DNA of 64,000 nucleotides from Clostridium beijerinckii (GTDB taxonomy: Bacteria; Bacillota; Clostridia; Clostridiales; Clostridiaceae): the NCBI RefSeq assembly GCF_036699995.1, contig NZ_CP144906.1, positions 2,619,001 through 2,683,000 on the forward strand, in the 5' to 3' direction. The position numbers were made by a program, and so were the translations under genes. The notes under the pieces are model-generated. The model saw nothing but the letters and a program-made list of their open reading frames with translations. It was not told the DNA's origin and ran no database searches. Below are positions 9,310 to 17,387 of the stretch, piece by piece. Position 1 is the stretch's first letter. Every line of letters starts with the position of its first letter.

Positions 9310-10167
9310 ATGGTTTATTTAAATTATTTTACATTCCCTAATGAGGATATGGAATTTAACTTTTTCATGGGGGTAAAAAGAACCTGTTATGACTCGTTTT
9401 ATCCGTTTAAGGTATTGTCACAACATGGTCTTAGAAGAATTGATTTTGAACCAGTTACTATTCTATATGGAGGAAATGGTTCTGGAAAATCAACAGCGTT
9501 AAATATTATAGCAGAAAAAATAGGAGTAAGCCGTGATTCTATCTATAATAAATCTAATTTTTTTCCTGACTATGTCAATATGTGTGATATATATGTTGAA
9601 ACAGATATTCCTGAAAATAGCAGGATTATTACTAGTGATGATGTATTTGATTATATCCTAAATATTCGTAGTATAAATGAAGGAATTGACATAAAGAGAG
9701 AAAAGCTTTTTGAAGAATATTTGGAGTCTAAATATTCTCGCTTCCAAATGAAGTCGATGGCAGATTATGAACAATTAAAAAAAGTAAATACTGCTAGGAG
9801 TAAAACACAATCAAAATTTGTTAGAAATAGATTAATGGATAATTTCAGAGAATATTCAAATGGAGAAAGTGCATTTATATATTTTACTGAAAAAATTGAT
9901 GAGAATGGACTGTATATATTGGATGAACCTGAAAATAGTCTTTCGCCAAAACGTCAAATGGAATTAATGAATTTTATTGAGGACTCTGCACGGTTTTTAA
10001 GATGCCAGTTTATTATATCAACGCACTCACCATTTATACTTGCTATGAAAGGCGCGAAAATATATGATCTAGATGAAAATCCTGTTGATGTAAAACGATG
10101 GACAGAATTGGAAAATGTACGTACATATTATGACTTTTTCAAAATGCATGAAAAAGAGTTTAAATAA
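9310..10167 (+). CDS. Orphan ABC-type/AAA ATPase (RecF-like fold)
   Basis: This 285-residue soluble ATPase has Walker A GGNGSGKST at 54-62, a signature-like SNGES at 183-187, Walker B LYILDEPENSLSP (Asp205, Glu206) and a switch histidine in STHSPFIL (His239). The layout matches small AAA_15/AAA_23-type proteins related to RecF and OLD, not transporter ATPases; there is no membrane partner. Some relatives act in phage defence or toxin systems, but no nuclease, TOPRIM or toxin gene lies beside it. It is sandwiched between GNAT genes with gaps of 35 and 20 bases, so they are probably co-transcribed. Function unknown. Confidence 0.78.
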   Translation: MVYLNYFTFPNEDMEFNFFMGVKRTCYDSFYPFKVLSQHGLRRIDFEPVTILYGGNGSGKSTALNIIAEKIGVSRDSIYNKSNFFPDYVNMCDIYVETDIPENSRIITSDDVFDYILNIRSINEGIDIKREKLFEEYLESKYSRFQMKSMADYEQLKKVNTARSKTQSKFVRNRLMDNFREYSNGESAFIYFTEKIDENGLYILDEPENSLSPKRQMELMNFIEDSARFLRCQFIISTHSPFILAMKGAKIYDLDENPVDVKRWTELENVRTYYDFFKMHEKEFK

Positions 10168-10187
10168 TAAAAGATGGGAGTGTTAGG

Positions 10188-10697
10188 GTGAATAAGGAAT
10201 TTTTAGAATCTGAAAGATTATTTTTGAAGCCTTTATCTTTTGAGGAATTACAATGTATAAATAACAATGAACTTGATAATATTGAAACTCAAATTGAATT
10301 AGAATCACTATTAGATTCTGTTAAATTAGCAATATCAAAAAAATTAATTAAAATGAAAAACATTGATGAAAATATCCATGAGTGGTACACATACTGGCTA
10401 ATTATTAATAAGGAAAATCAAAAAGGAATAGGATTTATTGGATTTAAAGGGGTACCTGATGCAAATGGTTATTTAGAAGTTGGGTATAGCATCTCATCTA
10501 ATTATAGAAGAAATAGATTTATGACAGAGGCCTTAGAAACATTAATAAGATGGGCGGGTAAATTTCAAATGGGTAAAGGTATAACAGCCAGAGCTTTGAA
10601 AACGAATTTTGGTTCTATTAAAGTATTAAATAATTGTAATTTTAAATTATTCAGCTCTACGGAGCAAGAGATTATTTATATTAATAAGCTTAGATAA
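10188..10697 (+). CDS. GNAT acetyltransferase, RimJ/RimL type
   Basis: This 169-residue protein starts ESERLFLKPLSFEEL, the usual opening of RimJ/RimL-like acetyltransferases, and carries LEVGYSISSNYRRNRFMTEA with the acetyl-CoA binding turn, then NFGSIKVLNNCNFKL near the C-terminus. The start is GTG at 10188 behind GGGAGTG. It follows the ATPase by 20 bases. The acceptor (protein N-terminus or small molecule) is unknown. The acetyl-CoA loop RRNRFMTEA lacks the canonical second Gly, so activity is not certain. Confidence 0.75.
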   Translation: MNKEFLESERLFLKPLSFEELQCINNNELDNIETQIELESLLDSVKLAISKKLIKMKNIDENIHEWYTYWLIINKENQKGIGFIGFKGVPDANGYLEVGYSISSNYRRNRFMTEALETLIRWAGKFQMGKGITARALKTNFGSIKVLNNCNFKLFSSTEQEIIYINKLR

Positions 10698-10823
10698 ATT
10701 AACTTATATGTATTTAACAATGTTTAGGATCAAAAAAATATAAAAACTAGAATTTTTGTATTGCTATAAAACCTTGAAATAACGAGTATTTATATAATTT
10801 ATTCTTAAGAAGGACAGATACAT

Positions 10824-10908
10824 ATGAATTTTGAAACAAGATAATTCAACAAAAATAGCCATGGTAATATTGTTGCTAATATGTTTATGAACAGGATTCA
10901 TTGCTTAG
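10824..10908 (+). pseudogene. Frameshifted N-terminal remnant, transporter-like
   Basis: ATG at 10824 has an AAGAAGGA ribosome site. The frame reads MNFETR and stops, but a one-base shift at about 10840 continues DNSTKIAMVILLLICL, a stop, then TGFIA. This resembles the first helix of a small-molecule transporter (DMT-like) that has lost the rest of its gene. A short match with inferred family, so confidence is low. Confidence 0.3.
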
Positions 10909-10946
10909 TTTTAGGAGAAATTAAAAATATAAGGAGAATTTAATTT

Positions 10947-11492
10947 ATGAATAACGATGTCTACAAAGAGTGTCCTAAATATAAAAATAAATTAATTACA
11001 TTAAGAAAAACAAGCGAGGACGATTTAGAAGAGTTGCTCAAATGCTATTCGGATGAAAAAGCAGTGCCATTATTCAATTCTGACAATTGTCATGGAGATA
11101 ATTTTAATTACAAAACAATTGAAAAAATGAGACAAGCAATTGATTTTTGGAAATGGTCGTATGAAAATAAACAATTTGTAAGATGGACAGTAATTTTAAA
11201 TGATAATAATGAAAAAATTGGGACTATAGAAATGTTTCACAGGTTAGCAGAAGATGAATTTAATCACTATGGCATTTTAAGAATAGATCTGAAAAGTGAG
11301 TATGAAATCCAGAATATAATAAAAAATATATTAGATATCACAAAAGAATTCTTTTATGAGGCTTTTGATGTTAAGCATATCTTAACGAAAGCAGTTCCAA
11401 TAGCAACTGAACGTATAAATGCATTAATGGAGATGGGCTATAAGCCAATTAACAAAAAATTTATTATATATGATGATTATTACTGTAGATAA
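10947..11492 (+). CDS. GNAT-like acetyltransferase domain protein
   Basis: This 181-residue protein has the RimJ/RimL-type opening KNKLITLRKTSEDDLEELL and a WTVILNDNNEKIGTIEMF strand pair, then KHILTKAVPIATERINALMEMGYKP at the usual place of the last GNAT motif. The central acetyl-CoA loop is poorly conserved (LRIDLKSEYEIQ in place of a glycine-rich turn), so it may be a degenerate member. AAGGAG precedes the ATG. It is the last of the plus-strand genes before a structured minus-strand element. Confidence 0.65.
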   Translation: MNNDVYKECPKYKNKLITLRKTSEDDLEELLKCYSDEKAVPLFNSDNCHGDNFNYKTIEKMRQAIDFWKWSYENKQFVRWTVILNDNNEKIGTIEMFHRLAEDEFNHYGILRIDLKSEYEIQNIIKNILDITKEFFYEAFDVKHILTKAVPIATERINALMEMGYKPINKKFIIYDDYYCR

Positions 11493-11556
11493 ATTTAATA
11501 TTAAAAACAATATAAAGAATAATATAAAACTTATTTTTTTAGAATTTAGGCATAAT

Positions 11557-11694
11557 CAAAAAATAAGAAGTCCATCTGCCAAGCCTATTTTTTACCATGC
11601 TGCGTCAGTAAATTACCCTAATAGAGACCTGCTATGAGACTAATTTGCTTCCTTGCCTGATGAGAAATAATCATAGCATTTTGGACTTGCTATT
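11557..11694 (-). ncRNA. Candidate structured RNA ending in a T-run
   Basis: Read on the minus strand, AATAGCAAGTCC at 11694 pairs with GGACTTCTTATT at 11561-11572, followed by TTTTTT, enclosing about 110 bases. Inside, GCTATGA (11631-11637) is exactly complementary to TCATAGC (11671-11677). CATCTGCCAAG (11573-11583) can pair at 9 of 11 positions with 11652-11662, which crosses the first helix and would make a pseudoknot or an alternative fold. It lies 55 bases past the CMD-family gene, so at minimum it is an elaborate terminator. Whether it is an independent RNA is unknown. Confidence 0.4.
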
Positions 11695-11749
11695 TTCTTT
11701 AATATGCCTTAAAATTACAAAAATTCTAAGCTCTTAATCAATTATAAAA

Positions 11750-12115
11750 TTAATTATTGAAAATCTCCTTTGCAACCGCTACAGCATTTAATACCTTTGG
11801 AAAGCCGATATATGGAATACATTGTAAGAATACTTCTATTATTTCCTCTTTAGATATCCCAACGTTTAGTGCTCCATTAATATGAACCTTTAATTGATTT
11901 TCACATCCTCCTAGTGTAGTAAGAGCAGATAAAGTAACAAGCTCCCTTTGTTTTAAATCAAATGTTGGCCTTGTATAAATATCTCCAAAAGCAAATTCAA
12001 TGATGTATTTTCCGAGGTCTGGAGCTATATCCTTAAGTGATTCTATTACAGCTGTTCCAGCATTTCCATCAACCTCATTGAGTTTATTTAGTCCTTTTTC
12101 ATATCTATTTTCCAT
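11750..12115 (-). CDS. Carboxymuconolactone decarboxylase family protein
   Basis: This 121-residue protein matches the PcaC-like branch of the CMD/AhpD superfamily: RPTFDLKQRELVTLSALTTL, LKVHINGALNVGISKEEIIEVFLQ and the C-terminal GFPKVLNAVAVAKE. It lacks the CxxC of AhpD peroxidase relatives; only single cysteines occur. Clostridia have no protocatechuate pathway, so true decarboxylase activity is unlikely and a redox or detoxification role is more plausible. It is divergent from a MerR-family regulator and its promoter has MerR architecture, so it is probably that regulator's target. Confidence 0.82.
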   Translation of the reverse strand: MENRYEKGLNKLNEVDGNAGTAVIESLKDIAPDLGKYIIEFAFGDIYTRPTFDLKQRELVTLSALTTLGGCENQLKVHINGALNVGISKEEIIEVFLQCIPYIGFPKVLNAVAVAKEIFNN

Positions 12116-12147
12116 AATTGTAATACCTCCTATTTTTTGATAATATT

Positions 12148-12178
12148 ATCGTATATGCTGGAGTTAACTCCATGTCAA
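12148..12178 (-). promoter_or_regulatory. MerR-type promoter with 19-bp spacer and dyad
   Basis: On the minus strand TTGACA (12178-12173) and TACGAT (12153-12148) are 19 bp apart, the over-long spacing typical of MerR-activated promoters. The spacer contains the perfect 14-bp palindrome TGGAGTTAACTCCA at 12159-12172, close to the operator of aldehyde-responsive MerR regulators. It should drive the CMD-family gene, switched by the divergent MerR protein. Confidence 0.75.
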
Positions 12179-12194
12179 GAGGTAGGTGATTATT

Positions 12195-12557
12195 TTGAAT
12201 TATTATATAGGAGAGTTTTCTGAAAAAATTGGTTTGAGCATTGATACTTTAAGATATTATGAAAAGCTTGGTCTGATTTATCCTGAAAGAGATGAAGCTA
12301 ATAAAAGGGTATATTCTGAAAAAGATATTGAGTGGCTAAAATTTATAATTCGATTAAAGGAAATAAATATGCCAATTAAGCAGATACAATACTATTCTAA
12401 ATTGAGATATGATGGCGATGATACAATTAAGGAAAGATTAGAATTACTTGAAGAACAAATGGACAGGTTAAATATTGAAAAAAGAAAAATTGAAGAAAAT
12501 ATAATACACTTGGATAAAAAGATTAGTATTTATAAGAAAATGATAGATAAAAAATAA
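12195..12557 (+). CDS. MerR-family transcription regulator
   Basis: This protein of about 120 residues opens NYYIGEFSEKIGLSIDTLRY, the MerR helix-turn-helix, followed by YEKLGLIYPERDEANKRVYS (wing) and a long coiled-coil dimerisation helix (EEQMDRLNIEKRKIEENIIH). There is no C-terminal cysteine metal loop, so it is not a metal sensor; it resembles the AdhR/NmlR-like group. I favour TTG 12195 as start because AGGTAGGTG sits just upstream; GTG 12186 would lie inside that site. The gene faces the CMD-family gene across the operator. Confidence 0.82.
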   Translation: MNYYIGEFSEKIGLSIDTLRYYEKLGLIYPERDEANKRVYSEKDIEWLKFIIRLKEINMPIKQIQYYSKLRYDGDDTIKERLELLEEQMDRLNIEKRKIEENIIHLDKKISIYKKMIDKK

Positions 12558-12607
12558 CTAATGTCTGTTAATCTAATTTGTATTAAATAATATATGGGAG
12601 GATTGAA

Positions 12608-12941
12608 ATGAGCAATATGCAAGCAATTATATGTTGAGAAAACTAAGCCAAGCAGTTTTTATGAGACAAATTTAGAAGAAATATTAAAAAAAGAAAATAT
12701 AACTGAGATAGTTATTTCAGGATATATGACTCAAATGTGCTGTGACACGACAGCAAGGGAAGCTTTCCATAGAGGCTACCACGTTGATTTCTTGTCAGAT
12801 GCTACAGGAACTATAGATGTAAATAATGAAGTGGGTTCTATAAGTAGTAAAGATCTTCATAAAGCTACTTTAATTGCTCAAAGTTTAAAATTTAGTAATG
12901 TAATAAGTACTATGGAATGGATGAAATTATCTAACATTTAA
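12608..12941 (+). pseudogene. Broken isochorismatase-family hydrolase
   Basis: GGGAGG and ATG at 12608 remain from the original start, but the frame stops after nine codons. A second frame then runs KTKPSSFYETNLEEIL and ISGYMTQMCCDTTAREAF to the stop at 12941. The latter is the C-terminal half of a cysteine hydrolase of the isochorismatase/nicotinamidase family, with the catalytic Cys region intact. About 80-90 N-terminal residues, including the catalytic Asp, are missing, so a deletion with frameshift has destroyed it. It lies 50 bp after the MerR gene. Confidence 0.75.
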
Positions 12942-12997
12942 TTTTGCATAGTACTTATATTATAAATAGAATATTAATTGTATCTATAAATGATGCT

Positions 12998-13043
12998 AGG
13001 GTTAAAAGTGGCTTTCTTTGTTACTTCTAACCCTATTATTTTT
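12998..13043 (+). terminator. Rho-independent terminator
   Basis: AGGGTTAAAAGT pairs with ACTTCTAACCCT (one mismatch) and is followed by ATTATTTTT. It separates the decayed isochorismatase from the xylose regulon. Confidence 0.75.
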
Positions 13044-13250
13044 CTAGCTAGAAAAATATAAATGTTTAGCCTTCAAAAATGTTTATAGATCTGAGAATTA
13101 TAGAGTGGTAAAAGTTCAGCTAATTAAGCATTCACAGCTATTTTATTCTCTTTAGTTAAAGAATCTTATATTTTCTACATAAAATTACAAATGTGAAAAG
13201 TGAGCAATAAAAGATTTGAAAATTTACTAAAGAAACCATTTTATAATTTT

Positions 13251-13264
13251 AATAAACGTTTATT
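13251..13264. promoter_or_regulatory. Perfect 14-bp palindrome AATAAACGTTTATT
   Basis: This palindrome lies about 50 bp upstream of the xylFII promoter. Its AAACGTTT core recurs at the xylF promoter (17428-17435). CcpA and other LacI-family sites have a CG centre like this, but the outer positions do not fit the cre consensus well. Between the terminator and this site (13044-13250) nothing else was seen. Confidence 0.35.
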
Positions 13265-13311
13265 TATGATATTGTTATTTTATCTCTTATGAAAAGCTAT
13301 ACAAAAATATA

Positions 13312-13367
13312 TTGACTTAGAAAAAGAACAAATATAGAATAACATTATTAAAGGACATTTTAAAAGT
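13312..13367 (+). promoter_or_regulatory. xylFII promoter and candidate XylR operator
   Basis: TTGACT (13312-13317) and TAGAAT (13335-13340) are 17 bp apart. The quasi-palindrome ACATTTTAAAAGT at 13355-13367 starts exactly 43 bp after the first base of the -35 box, as at xylA and xylB. That places it just downstream of the expected transcription start, where a repressor would block. Confidence 0.65.
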
Positions 13368-13420
13368 GGTTTTATAATATTATTTATTTCATTAATTTTA
13401 TTAAAAAGGAGATCTTAGTA

Positions 13421-14401
13421 ATGAAATTCTTAAAGAGCGTTTTGGTCATTATACTTATTGCTCTTTTTTTAGGGAGTAATTTATATTTTATTAATTTATT
13501 AAGAGACAAGAAAGTAGAAAAAGAACCGATAAAACCTAAAATAGTGTTGATTTCACATATAAAGACTAATCCATATTGGCTTGATATAAAGGCTGGCGCG
13601 GAAAGAGCGGCTAAAGAAAGAGGTGCAGTGGTTGAATTTTTAGGACCTACAACTGCAAGCACTGAAGATGGGCTAAAACTTTTTGATATGGCTACATCAG
13701 CTAAGGTGAGTGGCATAATAACATATGTTCAAGAAGAAGGACAATATAAAAAGAAAATCAATAGCGCAATGGAAAAGGGTATTCCAGTAGTCACAATAGA
13801 TTCAGATGAAGAAGATAGCAATAGAATAGCATATGTTGGCACAGATAATGTTTTGGCTGGACAAGTTGCCGGGAAGGAAATGGTCAAGCAAATAGGAACG
13901 GCTGGAAATGTAGCAATAGTAATGGGAGGAAAAAACGTAAAGAATCAGAAAGAAAGGGTAGAAGGCTTTACAGAATATATAAAATCGAATTCGAACTTGA
14001 AAATTGTAGATACAGATTCATCGGATGCAATGCTTCTTGAGGCAGAAATTATAACAAGAAAAATATTAAATAGAAATGATAACGTAAATGCTTTATTTTG
14101 TACCTCGGCTCTTGACGGGATAGGAGCTGCAAGAGCAGTAAAAGATTTAAATTATAAAGATAGGGTAAAAATTATATGTTTTGATGATTTGGATGATACT
14201 TTAAGCAATATTAGAAATGGATTAGTTTCAGCAACAATAGTGCAGAAAAGTAATGAAATGGGTTATAGGGCAGTTAATATTATTATGGACAAAATTGAAG
14301 GAAAATCAAATAAGTTTTCAAAATCACTAATCGATGTAAATGTAATTAATAAGAGCAATGTAGATAGCTATAAGCGAGGAGATGATAAAGTTGAAAACTA
14401 A
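13421..14401 (+). CDS. xylFII: XylFII, membrane-anchored D-xylose sensor
   Basis: This 326-residue periplasmic-binding-protein-like sensor is held outside the cell by one N-terminal helix (residues 5-25) without a lipobox, unlike the transporter subunit XylF. It has the type I sugar-binding fold: SHIKTNPYWLDIKAGAERAA, IPVVTIDSDEED, YVGTDNVLAGQVAGKEM and FDDLDDTLSNIRNG. In C. beijerinckii the homologue binds xylose and complexes with LytS to activate the xylFGH genes through YesN. The gene overlaps lytS by 11 bases, giving translational coupling. Its own promoter and operator lie 60-110 bp upstream. Confidence 0.9.
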   Translation: MKFLKSVLVIILIALFLGSNLYFINLLRDKKVEKEPIKPKIVLISHIKTNPYWLDIKAGAERAAKERGAVVEFLGPTTASTEDGLKLFDMATSAKVSGIITYVQEEGQYKKKINSAMEKGIPVVTIDSDEEDSNRIAYVGTDNVLAGQVAGKEMVKQIGTAGNVAIVMGGKNVKNQKERVEGFTEYIKSNSNLKIVDTDSSDAMLLEAEIITRKILNRNDNVNALFCTSALDGIGAARAVKDLNYKDRVKIICFDDLDDTLSNIRNGLVSATIVQKSNEMGYRAVNIIMDKIEGKSNKFSKSLIDVNVINKSNVDSYKRGDDKVEN

Positions 14402-15887
14402 AAGCTTAAATAGTAAATTTATAATGTTTGTTATATGCTTAATTATTCCTATATGTATATGCAATATTATATCACTGGCGATGAGCAAAAAAATTGAGGA
14501 CGGGTATGTTAATATGCTTAACAATATGCTCATTACTAATGAAATTAAGCAGCATGTTGACAGCTCTTTAGATAATTTTAATCAATATATATTGAATGGA
14601 ACTCCAAGTAAGAAAGAAAGCTATAATAATGAGGTGATTCTTGCAAAACAAAAAATTGGCAGGCTTAAGAAAAATTCTGATGATGTAAATCAATATATTT
14701 TAAGAGATCTAGATAATACTTTAGATTCTTATATAGAAAGTTCTAAAAATACAATATCTGCTTATGAAAATAAGGAGGGATACATTTTTTACTATGATGA
14801 TTTTGTAGCGGCCAAGAATATTGCATCATATTGTGATGCATATGCATCGACTTTAATGCAAAATTTCCTAGAGGCTAATAGCATAGCATATAAAGAACTA
14901 AATAGAAATAGCAGCGTAATATATATAGGACTAGCTACATATCTTATATTAATTTTAGCTTTATGTGTAGTTTATGCATTAACATTTATAAGACATATAT
15001 CTGAGGGATTAAAGGGTATGGTTGAAATATCAAACAAAGTATCAAAAGGTCAATTTGAATATTATGAAGGTAACAAAACTGACATTTATGAGTTAGATAT
15101 TCTAACAAAAACATTTAATACTATGATTACAGATATAAAAAATCTTATTAGCTCGCTTAATGGGAAGATCGTATTAGAAAAAAAGTTAAAAGAGGAGGAG
15201 ATGAAAAATCTAAAATATGAAAATGCTTTAAAAGAATTTGATTTAAAGGTATTACAGTCTCAAATAAACCCACATTTCTTATTTAATACCCTAAATTGCA
15301 TAAATGCGACAGCAATAATGGAAAATGCGATAACTACAAGTAAATTAATTAAATCAGTATCTAATATTTTAAGATATTCTTTAAGAAGTATGAGTACAAA
15401 TGCACTATTGGAAGATGAAATAAATATTGTAAAGGATTATATTTATATTCAGGAATGCAGGTTTGATGATAGGGTAAAATTTAATCTGAGTACAAATATG
15501 GATATGAAAAAAGTTAAAGTTCCCGGAATGACAATACAACCATTAGTAGAAAATGCATTTATACATGGGATTGAAGGGAAAGAAGATGGTGGATATATAA
15601 ATATATATATTGATGAGGAAAATGGTGAGTGTAATGTTTTAATTGAAGATAATGGTGTTGGAATTTCTAAAGAAGTTTTGGATAAGATTAATAATTATAA
15701 TTACGATGCAAAACATACAGGGCATACAACAGGCCTTGGAATAAATATAGTGGAAAAGAGGCTTAGATATTTATATAACAAGAATAATATGTTTAAAGTA
15801 GAAAGTGAAGAAGGCAAAGGGACTAAAGTTTATTTGAAAATACCTATAATGGGGGATGAGAATAATGATGAAAATATTAATTGCTGA
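14391..15887 (+). CDS. lytS: LytS/YesM-type sensor histidine kinase
   Basis: This kinase of about 498 residues has transmembrane helices near residues 9-29 and 178-200 flanking an extracellular region, a HAMP domain (VEISNKVSKGQFEYYEG), the HisKA_5 motif LQSQINPHFLFNTLN (phosphorylated His295) and an ATPase domain with QPLVENAFIHG, EDNGVGIS and GLGINIVEKRL. It passes the XylFII xylose signal to YesN. TTG 14391 is favoured as start because AGGAG ends nine bases upstream; ATG 14382 directly abuts that site. Overlaps both neighbours, so the three genes form one operon. Confidence 0.9.
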   Translation: MKTKSLNSKFIMFVICLIIPICICNIISLAMSKKIEDGYVNMLNNMLITNEIKQHVDSSLDNFNQYILNGTPSKKESYNNEVILAKQKIGRLKKNSDDVNQYILRDLDNTLDSYIESSKNTISAYENKEGYIFYYDDFVAAKNIASYCDAYASTLMQNFLEANSIAYKELNRNSSVIYIGLATYLILILALCVVYALTFIRHISEGLKGMVEISNKVSKGQFEYYEGNKTDIYELDILTKTFNTMITDIKNLISSLNGKIVLEKKLKEEEMKNLKYENALKEFDLKVLQSQINPHFLFNTLNCINATAIMENAITTSKLIKSVSNILRYSLRSMSTNALLEDEINIVKDYIYIQECRFDDRVKFNLSTNMDMKKVKVPGMTIQPLVENAFIHGIEGKEDGGYINIYIDEENGECNVLIEDNGVGISKEVLDKINNYNYDAKHTGHTTGLGINIVEKRLRYLYNKNNMFKVESEEGKGTKVYLKIPIMGDENNDENINC

Positions 15888-17205
15888 TGATGAAAAGTAT
15901 GATAGGGAGACAGTTAAACATATAATAAAAGAGAATTTTTTAGGAGAGTTAGAAATATACGAAGCCAAAAATGGGAGAGAAGCAATTGAACTATCTGAAA
16001 GCATCAGACCAGATATAGTTATTATTGATATAAAAATGCCAGGAATTGATGGAATACAGGCATTGAAAGAAATGACAGCAACTTTACCAAATTTATATAG
16101 CATAATTTTGACAGCATATGATTATTTTGATTTTGCATTGGAAGCCGTAAAAATAAATGTGAAAGAATATCTTCTAAAGCCATTTACCAAGGAGGAGATT
16201 TTAGAAAAAATTGCTGTGGGAATTAAATGGGTGAAAAAAGAACAAGAGAAAAGAAAAAGTGAAATTGAAGATAAAGAGAAAATATATACTTTATTGCCTG
16301 TGCTTGAAAATCAATTAAGTGATCTAATAATCAATGATAAACTTAAAGGCGTTGATTATGGAATGTATCTGCAATGTTTAGATATGAGTTTTTTGAATAG
16401 CTATGCAATGGTTATTTCAATAAAAGATAAGTATGCGTATAAAGATATTAGCAGAGTAGAAAGAGATCAAATTAGGATTAAGATAGGAGAATATGTTAAG
16501 GAATATATTAATAGAAGATATAAATGCATAGGAAATTATGTATTTTATGAAGAATTAACGTATTTTATACAAATAGATAATGAAGAAACTGAAGATTTTA
16601 AAAGTTTAGAAATTGATCTTGCATTTAATTTGAGAAGAGAAATAAAAAAGAGATTTAATATTTCAATAAGAGCAGGTCTTGGAGAAATATTTGATTCAGT
16701 AGAGCAAATAGTGGAATCTTATAGACAAGCTATGAAATGTTTAGTATACAACTCAGACAATGTAAATATTATTTATATTGATGACATAGAAGGAAAATTG
16801 ATGAATGATAGTTTTTCAGGTGGAATATCAGGAGATACAAAGTTAGGTAAAAATAAAAATTCAAACAAAATAAAGATGAAACTATTTGAAAGTGTAAAAC
16901 AATTTATTAGAGAAAATATTGAAACAGAGTTAGAGTTAGAGAAGGTAGCAAATAATTTTGGATTAAGTGTCTATTATTTTAGCAGGACATTTAAAGAAGT
17001 GACAGGCATTAATTTTTCGGAATATGTAAATAAATGCAGAATAGATGTTGCAAAGGAATTACTTTCAACTGGAGAAATGAATGTGAAAGAGGTTTGTTAC
17101 AAAGTAGGATATAATGATCCTAATTATTTCAGCAAAGTATTTAAGAAATATGAAGGAGTTAGTCCTGCAAATTTTAAAGGAAATATGGAAGAAAAGATTT
17201 TTTGA
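15865..17205 (+). CDS. yesN: YesN-type response regulator, AraC output domain
   Basis: This response regulator of about 446 residues has an N-terminal receiver (MKILIADDEKYDRE, phosphoacceptor Asp55 in IVIIDIKMPG, Lys in YLLKPF), a middle linker domain of the YesN class, and a C-terminal AraC double helix-turn-helix (VANNFGLSVYYFSRTFKEVT and VKEVCYKVGYNDPNYFSKVF). It takes the phosphoryl group from LytS and activates xylFGH. ATG 15865 fits GGGGGA eight bases before; ATG 15856 lies on that site. It overlaps lytS by 23 bases, and a strong terminator follows. Confidence 0.9.
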   Translation: MMKILIADDEKYDRETVKHIIKENFLGELEIYEAKNGREAIELSESIRPDIVIIDIKMPGIDGIQALKEMTATLPNLYSIILTAYDYFDFALEAVKINVKEYLLKPFTKEEILEKIAVGIKWVKKEQEKRKSEIEDKEKIYTLLPVLENQLSDLIINDKLKGVDYGMYLQCLDMSFLNSYAMVISIKDKYAYKDISRVERDQIRIKIGEYVKEYINRRYKCIGNYVFYEELTYFIQIDNEETEDFKSLEIDLAFNLRREIKKRFNISIRAGLGEIFDSVEQIVESYRQAMKCLVYNSDNVNIIYIDDIEGKLMNDSFSGGISGDTKLGKNKNSNKIKMKLFESVKQFIRENIETELELEKVANNFGLSVYYFSRTFKEVTGINFSEYVNKCRIDVAKELLSTGEMNVKEVCYKVGYNDPNYFSKVFKKYEGVSPANFKGNMEEKIF

Positions 17206-17296
17206 AATTAATTAGTGAAAGATATGTTACTTATTATTCAGGAATTTTTTAATTTATAAAAAGCAATATATTACCAATAACATATCACAGTAATAA

Positions 17297-17345
17297 AAAA
17301 ATCCAGACTATTTCTTATATTTAGAGATTAGTCTGGATTTTCTTT
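17297..17345 (+). terminator. Strong rho-independent terminator after yesN
   Basis: AAAATCCAGACTA (17297) pairs perfectly with its inverse ending at 17341 and is followed by a T-rich tail. It separates the sensor operon from xylFGH, so the two are transcribed independently. Confidence 0.85.
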
Positions 17346-17387
17346 ATGTTTTGAATTATTTACTAGTAAAAATTTGCTGTAAAAAGA

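Noticed and set aside
10100-10130. AraR-like palindrome ATGTACGTACAT
   Set aside because: It lies inside the coding sequence of the ATPase, far from arabinose genes, and is probably chance.
9310-10697. New toxin-antitoxin or defence system from the ATPase and GNAT genes
   Set aside because: No toxin fold, nuclease or antitoxin-like DNA-binding protein is present; kept only as an orphan-ATPase observation.
13384-13716. Minus-strand open frame opposite xylFII
   Set aside because: It covers the promoter-proximal part of xylFII on the other strand and has no family similarity I recognise.
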